A DNA stretch of 64,000 nt from Micromonospora_I sp040659735. Lineage in GTDB: Bacteria > Actinomycetota > Actinomycetes > Mycobacteriales > Micromonosporaceae. The position numbers and the translations under genes were made by a program. The notes under the pieces were generated by a model. The model saw only the letters and a program-made list of their open reading frames with translations, did not search any database and had not been told where the DNA came from. The number at the start of each line of letters is the position of its first letter. The first letter of the stretch is position 1. Below are positions 58,239 through 64,000 of the stretch, piece by piece. The stretch is from positions 1 to 64,000 of the forward strand of contig NZ_JBFANZ010000006.1 in assembly GCF_040659735.1 (NCBI RefSeq), in the 5' to 3' direction.

Positions 58239-58805
58239 ATGTTTCACGTGAATCATCCCGAACCCGGCGCGCAGATCCACGGCACCGACCCGTTCGCGGC
58301 TCCCGATCACGCCCGGTCGCCGGTCCGACGGCTGCGCGGCCGACTGGCGGCGCCCGTCACGCTCTGGACGGCATACGACCCGGGGGCGGAGGGTTCTGCC
58401 ACCGTCGGAGCGGCCGGACTCACCGTGTCCTCCACGCTCGTCGCCGACGGTGAACCGGGGCGACTGCTCGGCCTGGTGGACGACGAATCGGAGTTGTGGA
58501 CCGCGCTCTCGACGTCCGGACACTTCGCGGTCGTGCCGCTGGGGCCACCGCACCGGCAACTCGCGGACCGGTTCGCCGGGCTGTTCCCCGCGCCGGGCGG
58601 GCTCTTCACCGGACACGACTGGAACCGCACGCCGTACGGGCCGGTCCCGGCGGAGCTCGCGACCTGGGTGGGGTGTCGGCTCGACAGCGCCCGCGAGTAC
58701 GGCTGGGCGCTGCTCGTGGAGGCGACGATCGAGACGGTGGAACTCGGCGCGGATGCCGCGCCGTTGCTGCACCATCGCGGCCGCTACCGCGAACTCGACG
58801 GCTGA
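58239..58805 (+). CDS. Flavin-reductase-like (split-barrel FMN-binding) protein
   Basis: The 188-residue protein starts MFHVNHPEPG. The pattern APVTLWTAYDPGAEGSATVG, LTVSSTLVADGEPGRLLGLV and SGHFAVVPLGPPHRQLADRF resembles the flavin reductase-like split barrel (PVTLVTA..., T.SS...P), though with divergent residues. It may bind FMN or F420. Its first codons lie within a parS-like sequence (58240-58255). The ABC permease gene ends 25 bases upstream. Confidence 0.7.
   Translation: MFHVNHPEPGAQIHGTDPFAAPDHARSPVRRLRGRLAAPVTLWTAYDPGAEGSATVGAAGLTVSSTLVADGEPGRLLGLVDDESELWTALSTSGHFAVVPLGPPHRQLADRFAGLFPAPGGLFTGHDWNRTPYGPVPAELATWVGCRLDSAREYGWALLVEATIETVELGADAAPLLHHRGRYRELDG
58240..58255. promoter_or_regulatory. 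parS-like sequence at a start codon
   Basis: TGTTTCACGTGAATCA matches the bacterial parS consensus TGTTTCACGTGAAACA at 15 of 16 bases. It spans codons 1-6 of the flavin-reductase-like gene and encodes MFHVNH. ParB-binding parS sites in actinobacteria cluster near oriC and often sit inside coding sequence. Confidence 0.6.
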
Positions 58806-58871
58806 ACGAGCGCCCGGCGGGCCTGTGCCCGGCGCCGTGAGCGAGCGCCGCGTCGCCCGCCGGTAAGCGGC

Positions 58872-58885
58872 GTGACCTGGGTCAC
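58872..58885. promoter_or_regulatory. CRP-like palindrome upstream of the ActP operon
   Basis: GTGACC-TG-GGTCAC is a perfect palindrome that fits the actinobacterial CRP consensus (GTGnnnnnnCAC core). It lies about 200 bases upstream of the DUF485-actP operon. CRP-type control of acetate uptake is known in other bacteria. Confidence 0.55.
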
Positions 58886-59088
58886 TGGGCGCAGGGAGCA
58901 CGCCGTTCGGCGCATCCGCCGACCGTCACCGCCAGGACCGCTTCCGGCCCGGCTTCCACCTTCCTACGGTGCGCGAAAACCCGAGTACGCCTGCCGAAGG
59001 TGGTGAACCGCGTGAGTGCGCAGATTCAGCGATCAAGCACGCGCAGCGTGATAGCTCCCCGTGGTGCCGAGCGAAGCGAGGTGGCGTC

Positions 59089-59472
59089 GTGAGCACGGAC
59101 GCCCCCGACGCGACCGAGGTGCCCGCCGAAGAACCCGACACGACTCCCCCCGCGACATCCGGGCGGCACCTCGCGGTGCAGCAGTCGGACGAGTTCGCCG
59201 GGCTGCGCAAGGCGCTGCGCGGCTTCGTCTTCCCGATGACCGTCGCCTTCTTCCTGTGGTACGCGCTGTACGTGATCCTGTCCGCGTACGCGCGCGGCTT
59301 CATGAGCGTGAAGCTGATCGGCAACATCAATGTCGCCCTCGTCTTCGGCCTGCTGCAGTTCGTCTCCACGTTCCTGATCGCCTGGCTCTACTCCCGGTAC
59401 GCCGACCGCAAGCTCGACCCGGTCGCGGATCGGATCCGGGCGGAGTTCGAAAGCGAGGGTGGCACCCGATGA
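59089..59472 (+). CDS. DUF485-family membrane protein
   Basis: The 127-residue protein starts at GTG 59089 after GAGG. A polar, acidic N-terminus precedes DEFAGLRKALRGFVFPMTVA, FFLWYALYVILSAYARGFM and a second helix LVFGLLQFVSTFLIAWLYSRY, ending YADRKLDPVADRIR. This is the DUF485 (YjcH-like) pattern. Such proteins accompany ActP acetate permeases. Its stop overlaps the actP ATG (ATGA). Confidence 0.93.
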   Translation: MSTDAPDATEVPAEEPDTTPPATSGRHLAVQQSDEFAGLRKALRGFVFPMTVAFFLWYALYVILSAYARGFMSVKLIGNINVALVFGLLQFVSTFLIAWLYSRYADRKLDPVADRIRAEFESEGGTR

Positions 59473-61142
59473 CCGCACTGCTCGCCGCGGAGGCCACCAA
59501 CGGCACCGCCCGTACCCTGACCATCACGCTCTTCCTGATCTTCGTCGCGGTGACGCTCGCGATCACGGTCTGGGCGAGTCGGCAGACCAAGAGCGCCGCT
59601 GACTTCTACGCCGGTGGCCGGTCGTTCTCCGGTTTCCAGAACGGCATGGCGATCGGCGGCGACTACATGTCGGCGGCGTCGTTCCTCGGCATCGCCGGCA
59701 TCATCGCGCTGTACGGCTACGACGGCTTCCTCTACTCGATCGGCTTCCTGGTCGCGTGGCTGGTGGCACTCCTGCTCGTCGCGGAACTGCTGCGCAACTC
59801 GGGCAAGTACACGATGGCCGACGTGCTGGCGTTCCGGATGCGGCAGCGACCGGTGCGGACGGCCGCGGCGGTCTCCACGATCACCGTGTCGATCTTCTAC
59901 CTGCTGGCCCAGATGGTCGGCGCCGGCGCGCTGGTCGCGCTCCTGCTGGGCATCCGTCCCGGCACGACGTTCCTCGGCATGGACGCCGACACGGCGAAGA
60001 TCGCCACGATCATCCTGGTCGGCGCCCTCATGATTATTTACGTCACCGTCGGTGGCATGAAGGGCACCACGTACGTTCAGATCGTCAAGGCGTTCCTGCT
60101 GATGAGCGGCGCGCTCGTCATGACGCTGCTGGTGCTGGCGCACTACAAGTTCAACCTGTCCGCGCTGCTCGGCGACGCGGCGGCCGCGTCGGGCAAGGGG
60201 GACGCGTTCCTCGAACCCGGGCTCCGGTACGGCGTCGAGGTGGCCGGCGACGCCACGAAGACCTTCTACAACAAGGTCGATCTGCTCTCGCTCGGCATCG
60301 CGCTGGTGCTCGGCACCGCCGGTCTGCCGCACATCCTGATCCGCTTCTACACCGTTCCGACCGCGAAGGCCGCCCGCAAGAGCGTGCTCTGGGCGATCGG
60401 CATCATCGGCGCGTTCTATCTGTTGACCCTCGCGCTGGGCTTCGGCGCGGCGGCGCTGGTCGGCAGCAAGGCGATCACCGACCAGGACAAGGCGGGGAAC
60501 ACCGCGGCACCCCAGTTGGCGCAGGCACTCGGCGTCGACTTCTTCGGTGGCGAGCTGGGCGGGGCCGCGCTCCTCGCGGTCATCGCCGCGGTCGCGTTCG
60601 CCACCATCCTGGCGGTGGTCGCCGGGCTCACCCTGGCCTCGTCGTCCAGCCTGGCCCACGACTTCTACGCCAACGTCATCAAGCGCGGCGACGCGTCGGA
60701 GCGGCAGGAGGTGCGGGTCGCCCGCATCTCGGCCTTCGTGATCGGCGCGGTCTCGATCGTCCTGTCGATCTTCGCGCAGAACCTCAACGTGGCCTTCCTG
60801 GTGGCGCTCGCCTTCGCGGTCGCCGCCTCGGGCAACCTGCCGGCGATCCTCTACAGCCTGTTCTGGCGGCGGTTCAACACCTCCGGCGCGGTGTGGGCGA
60901 TCTACGGCGGCCTGCTCAGCGCCGTGCTCCTGGTGTTCTTCTCGCCGGTCGTCTCCGGCGCGCCGACGTCGATGTTCCCGGACTCCAACTGGCAGTGGTT
61001 CCCGCTGTCGAACCCGGGCATCCTCTCCATCCCGTTCGGCTTCCTGTGCGGGTGGATCGGCACCCTGATCTCGAAGGAGACCGACGAGGAGAAGTACGCG
61101 GAACTGGAGGTGCGGGCCCTCACCGGCGCCGGAGCGCACTGA
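59469..61142 (+). CDS. actP: Cation acetate symporter ActP-like
   Basis: The 557-residue protein has 13-14 membrane helices with SSS/ActP signatures: FYAGGRSFSGFQNGMAIGGD, YMSAASFLGIAGI, GTAGLPHILIRFYTVPTAKA and LASSSSLAHDFYANVIKRGD. ActP imports acetate and similar monocarboxylates. It is coupled to the DUF485 gene by ATGA and preceded by a CRP-like palindrome at 58872. It is closer to canonical ActP than the symporter at 54054, which carries an extra domain. Confidence 0.93.
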   Translation: MTALLAAEATNGTARTLTITLFLIFVAVTLAITVWASRQTKSAADFYAGGRSFSGFQNGMAIGGDYMSAASFLGIAGIIALYGYDGFLYSIGFLVAWLVALLLVAELLRNSGKYTMADVLAFRMRQRPVRTAAAVSTITVSIFYLLAQMVGAGALVALLLGIRPGTTFLGMDADTAKIATIILVGALMIIYVTVGGMKGTTYVQIVKAFLLMSGALVMTLLVLAHYKFNLSALLGDAAAASGKGDAFLEPGLRYGVEVAGDATKTFYNKVDLLSLGIALVLGTAGLPHILIRFYTVPTAKAARKSVLWAIGIIGAFYLLTLALGFGAAALVGSKAITDQDKAGNTAAPQLAQALGVDFFGGELGGAALLAVIAAVAFATILAVVAGLTLASSSSLAHDFYANVIKRGDASERQEVRVARISAFVIGAVSIVLSIFAQNLNVAFLVALAFAVAASGNLPAILYSLFWRRFNTSGAVWAIYGGLLSAVLLVFFSPVVSGAPTSMFPDSNWQWFPLSNPGILSIPFGFLCGWIGTLISKETDEEKYAELEVRALTGAGAH

Positions 61143-61158
61143 CCCGACGTCACTGATC

Positions 61159-61198
61159 GGCAGACCCCCGGATGGCGACCGCCGCCCGGGGGTCTGCC
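61159..61198 (+). terminator. Terminator of the actP operon
   Basis: GGCAGACCCCCGG (61159-61171) pairs perfectly with CCGGGGGTCTGCC (61186-61198) around a 14-base loop, 16 bases after the actP stop. Confidence 0.8.
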
Positions 61199-61238
61199 GC
61201 GGCCGGGCCCGGTCAACGGCATCGGTAGGCTGACGGTC

Positions 61239-62216
61239 ATGGTGGTAAGCCAGCGTTTCGGAGAAGGTCACCGGGTCCTCGTCACCGGAGGGGCCGGCTT
61301 CGTCCCGTCGCACCTCATCGACGTCCTGATCGCCCGGGGTTGCACTGTCGTCGCCCTCGACAACTTCGTGACCGGGTCGAAGGAGAACGTCGCGCACCTG
61401 GCCGACCACCCGCGGTTCACACTCGTCGAGGCCGACGCCTCCGAGGGACTCCCCGCGCACCACCCGGCGATCGCGCCCCGGTTCGACGCGATCCTGCACA
61501 TGGCGTCGCCGGCGAGCCCCAAGGACTTCGCCACCCTGCCGATCGAGATCCTCCGGGTGGGCTCTGTCGCCACCCTGCACCTCCTCGACCGGGCGGTGGC
61601 CGACGGCGCCCGGTTCCTGATGGCCTCCACCTCCGAGGCGTACGGCGACCCGCAGGTGCACCCGCAGACGGAGACCTACTGGGGCAACGTCAACCCGGTC
61701 GGCATCCGCAGCGTCTACGACGAGGCCAAGCGTTTCTCCGAGGCGGCCACCATGGCCTACCACCGCCACCGCGGCCTCGACGCCGGCATCGTACGGATCT
61801 TCAACACCTACGGTCCCCGGATGCGGCCGGACGACGGGCGGGCGATCCCCACCTTCATCAGCCAGGCGCTGCGCGGTGAGCCGATCACCGTGCACGGCAC
61901 CGGCGCGCAGACCCGGTCGATCTGTTACGTCGACGACCTCGTCCGCGGCATCCTGCTGCTGCTCGACTCCACTCAGAGCGGTCCGATCAACTGCGGGACC
62001 GAGCACGAGGTGACGATGCGGCAGCTCGCCGAGTCGATCGTCGAGCTCACCGGCAGCACGTCATCGGTGACCTACGTGACGCGCACCTCCGACGACCCGG
62101 AGATGCGCCGCCCGGATCTGACCCTCGCGCGGACCCGTCTCGGGTACGAACCGTCGATCGACCCCGAAGAGGGCCTCCGGCGCACGATCGAGTACTTCCG
62201 GCAGCGACTCGAGTGA
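61239..62216 (+). CDS. NAD-dependent epimerase/dehydratase, UDP-glucuronate decarboxylase-like
   Basis: The 325-residue short-chain dehydrogenase is of the extended type: VLVTGGAGFVPSHLIDVL (nucleotide site), ALDNFVTGSKENVAHL, the YxxxK catalytic pair in VYDEAKRFSEAATM with upstream STSEAYGDPQVHPQ, and RIFNTYGPRMRPDDGR. The pattern fits UDP-xylose synthase-type enzymes. The Rossmann motif has Pro where GGAGFIGSH normally has its third Gly. It supplies a nucleotide sugar for envelope glycans and precedes two LCP genes. Confidence 0.88.
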   Translation: MVVSQRFGEGHRVLVTGGAGFVPSHLIDVLIARGCTVVALDNFVTGSKENVAHLADHPRFTLVEADASEGLPAHHPAIAPRFDAILHMASPASPKDFATLPIEILRVGSVATLHLLDRAVADGARFLMASTSEAYGDPQVHPQTETYWGNVNPVGIRSVYDEAKRFSEAATMAYHRHRGLDAGIVRIFNTYGPRMRPDDGRAIPTFISQALRGEPITVHGTGAQTRSICYVDDLVRGILLLLDSTQSGPINCGTEHEVTMRQLAESIVELTGSTSSVTYVTRTSDDPEMRRPDLTLARTRLGYEPSIDPEEGLRRTIEYFRQRLE

Positions 62217-62279
62217 GTCGGGTCCCCGCACGGCGTTGGCGCAACGGTCAACGGGCGCGGGGTACGTAGTCTGGATGGC

Positions 62280-63500
62280 ATGTCAGAGAGCAGGTCCCCC
62301 CACCGCGGCTCGTCCGGACAGACACTCCCCACCACCATCCGGGCGGGCGGTTCGGGCCGCGTCTCCGGGCGCGCCCATGTCCCGGCGGGCGGTGGCGACG
62401 ACGAGCGTCGACCGACCCGCGGTGGCTACGGGGGTCGGGGCGGCCCACCTCCCGGAGCCGGTATGCCGGGTCAACTGCCACCGCGCCCCCGACCCCGACC
62501 GCGTTGGGGCCGAATCGCCCTGGTCGCCACCGTCGCCCTGCTCGTACTGGCTCTGATCGCGGGCGTCGGCGTCTGGATCTACGCCAACAGGCTAAATGCT
62601 TCGTTGGGGCGCACCGACGCGTTCTCGCAGATCACCGGCGAACGCCCGGCGGCCCCGAGCAACGGCGCGGTCAACATCCTGATGGTCGGCAGTGACTCCC
62701 GGGACCCGGACGCTTCTCTCGCGAAGCCGGGGGAGTGGCGGGCCGACACAGTGATCATGATGCACATCCCGTCCAGCCACGACCGGGCATACCTGGTCTC
62801 CATCCCGCGCGATCTCTACGTGCCCATCCCGAAGAGCGCCGGCGACACCTGCGACTCGGGCCAGCGGGCCAAGATCAATGCTTCTTTCGCCTGGGGCGGG
62901 CTGCCGCTGGCCGTACGGACCGTGGAGTGCTTCACCGACGTGCGGGTCGACCACGTGATGGCGATCGACTTCGGCGGCTTCCAACAGGTGACCGACGCCC
63001 TCGGCGGCGTCGACCTGTACGTCGAACGCGACATCACCTCGATCCACAAGCCTTATCGCAAGTTCAAGAAGGGGACCAACCACATGACCGGCGCCGAGGC
63101 GCTGGACTGGGTCCGGCAGCGCAAGCAGTTCCCGGATGGGGACTTCGCGCGGATGCGACACCAGCAGGAGTTCCTGCGCGCCCTCATGGACAAGGCGGCA
63201 AGCTCCGGCACCCTGAGCAGCCCGACGAAGCTGACCTCGTTCCTGAGCGCGACGACAGACGCGGTGACGGTGGACGAGGGGTTCTCGCTCACCGACAAGG
63301 TGCTCGAGTTCCGCAAGCTGCGGGGCGAGAACCTGCAGTTCGTGACCAGCCCCAACAGCGGTAGCGACACGATCGACGGGGAATCGGTGGTGGTGTCGGA
63401 CCGGGAGAGGGCGCTCGCGATGTACCAGGCGATCGCCAGCGACAAGATGGACGCCTGGGTCCGGGCGAACAAGCCGCCGGCCCGGTCGAGCGGCGGCTGA
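62280..63500 (+). CDS. LytR-CpsA-Psr (LCP) family protein
   Basis: The 406-residue protein has a disordered, Gly/Pro/Arg-rich cytoplasmic N-terminus (~75 residues), one membrane helix (IALVATVALLVLALIAGVGV) and an extracellular LCP domain: NILMVGSDSRD, SIPRDLYVPIP, DFGGFQQVTDALGGVDL and HMTGAEALDWVRQRKQFPDG followed by DFARMRHQQ. LCP enzymes transfer polysaccharides or teichoic acids from lipid carriers to peptidoglycan. The Asp/Arg residues of the pyrophosphate site are present. The usual C-terminal LytR_C domain is absent. Confidence 0.94.
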   Translation: MSESRSPHRGSSGQTLPTTIRAGGSGRVSGRAHVPAGGGDDERRPTRGGYGGRGGPPPGAGMPGQLPPRPRPRPRWGRIALVATVALLVLALIAGVGVWIYANRLNASLGRTDAFSQITGERPAAPSNGAVNILMVGSDSRDPDASLAKPGEWRADTVIMMHIPSSHDRAYLVSIPRDLYVPIPKSAGDTCDSGQRAKINASFAWGGLPLAVRTVECFTDVRVDHVMAIDFGGFQQVTDALGGVDLYVERDITSIHKPYRKFKKGTNHMTGAEALDWVRQRKQFPDGDFARMRHQQEFLRALMDKAASSGTLSSPTKLTSFLSATTDAVTVDEGFSLTDKVLEFRKLRGENLQFVTSPNSGSDTIDGESVVVSDRERALAMYQAIASDKMDAWVRANKPPARSSGG

Positions 63501-63766
63501 GGGCACCTCGGGGAGGCCGGGTCCGCCCGGTCTGCCCGGGACCCGGGCCCGGTGACGCGATGGGCGGACCGGCGCGATCGTCGGTCGTACGTCGTTCGGG
63601 TGATCCCGGCCGAACGGTCGGGACATCGGCGCCGACCGGACGAAAAAGCGCAGGTCGAGAGGCTTGCCGGGTTTCGGACACGAACCTGAAACCGAACGAT
63701 GCTCGCGGATTCGATGTCAGCTCCGTAAAGTGGGCTGTCTCCCTCGTCGCGCCCTCTGGAGCACGC

Positions 63767-64000
63767 ATGCCGGTCCAAACCCGCCGACGTCCGCCGTCGC
63801 TGAAACCGCCCGTCGCGCCCTTCGCGCCGACGCCGGTCGCCGACCCGGTGGTGCCCGCGGGCAAGTCGAAGGTGAGCAAGGCGGGGAAGCGGGTCCGGCG
63901 AAAGGACCCGACCTGGGCGCGCGTCGTGGTGATCATGGGTGCGGTGCTGATGATGGTCAGCGGGGGCGCGATCGTCGGCAGCAAGGTGCTCATCGGCCAG
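63767..64000 (+). CDS. Probable second LCP-type membrane protein, 3' end outside the window
   Basis: Seventy-eight codons are visible from ATG 63767, five bases after GGAG. A basic, Pro-rich cytoplasmic segment (PVQTRRRPPSLKPPVAPFA ... KSKVSKAGKRVRRKDP) leads into a membrane helix (VVVIMGAVLMMVSGGAIVG). Layout and position after an LCP gene suggest another LCP protein, but the diagnostic domain is not in view. Confidence 0.55.
   Translation, partial: MPVQTRRRPPSLKPPVAPFAPTPVADPVVPAGKSKVSKAGKRVRRKDPTWARVVVIMGAVLMMVSGGAIVGSKVLIGQ

Noticed and set aside
58240..58255. Claim that the window contains oriC
   Set aside because: A single parS-like site and small DnaA-box clusters are present, but dnaA, dnaN, gyrB, rpmH or a dense DnaA-box array are not.
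59388..62006. 872-codon minus-strand ORF opposite actP and the epimerase
   Set aside because: Antisense shadow of two clear genes, with Arg/Asp/Gly-biased composition and no motif.
1..64000. CRISPR arrays, rRNA genes, prophage structural genes
   Set aside because: No regularly spaced direct repeats, rRNA segments or phage head/tail genes were seen.

Overview
The window is high-GC DNA (roughly 70% G+C) with many GTG starts, four-base ATGA/GTGA gene overlaps, DtxR-type and SoxR-type iron/redox genes, LytR-CpsA-Psr wall proteins, LPxTG anchoring and a histone-like Lys/Ala-rich tail. This points to a filamentous actinobacterium, most likely Micromonosporaceae (Micromonospora/Actinoplanes relatives). 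The lineage is an inference from gene content and codon use; there is no rRNA in the window.

Layout. 1-10 kb: a truncated rpsH (ribosomal protein S8) fragment and a palindromic repeat at the left edge, a secreted serine beta-lactamase-fold hydrolase, a secreted papain-like protease with nine IPT/TIG domains, a small STAS-like protein, a PP2C-like phosphatase, a GNAT acetyltransferase, a membrane protein, and an MFS exporter with its ArsR-type regulator. 10.2-13.4 kb: a decayed island with an IS5-family transposase stub, a cut-off membrane gene, partial copies of the 3' ends of tRNA-Arg and tRNA-Ala, an LPxTG surface protein, a large palindrome and a NUDIX remnant, ending at intact tRNA-Arg(ACG) and tRNA-Ser(GCT). 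13.8-20.7 kb: an EcsC-like protein, a CPBP protease, a PPOX flavoprotein divergent from a flavohaemoglobin, a rare HTH-peptide deformylase fusion, and an FhuF-like [2Fe-2S] protein behind a candidate iron box and a coupled leader ORF. 20.7-32.5 kb: a GT-C membrane protein, a PEBP protein, tRNA-Ser(TGA), a quinone oxidoreductase facing soxR, a split transketolase, a GT2, a lipoprotein-HK-RR cluster and a thiolase. 32.5-38.5 kb: housekeeping genes (PH-like, rhomboid, cyclophilin, CorA, aminotransferase, CBS). 38.8-45.3 kb: a cytidylyltransferase-like gene, a glycerol-1-phosphate dehydrogenase-like gene and a CDP-alcohol transferase in one operon, then GT4, Fpg/Nei and a polyprenyl sugar-phosphate transferase behind a structured leader. 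45.3-51 kb: LytS/LytTR and OmpR-type two-component pairs and a DUF4153/4173-like membrane protein. 51-64 kb: a secreted Cna-B-like repeat protein, two sodium:solute symporter modules each with a small membrane partner, an ABC exporter, a small flavin-reductase-like gene carrying a near-parS sequence, a UDP-sugar epimerase/decarboxylase-like gene and two LCP genes (the last cut by the window end).

Themes. Cell-envelope glycan and lipid chemistry (GT-C, GT2, GT4, WbaP-like transferase, LCP proteins, epimerase, CDP-alcohol transferase) and redox/iron/NO handling (SoxR, FhuF-like, flavohaemoglobin, PPOX, QOR) dominate. The items most worth following up are the HTH-deformylase fusion, the G1P-dehydrogenase/cytidylyltransferase/CDP-alcohol transferase operon, the tRNA-anchored island remnant, and the recurring DnaA-box-like intergenic motif with a parS-like site nearby.
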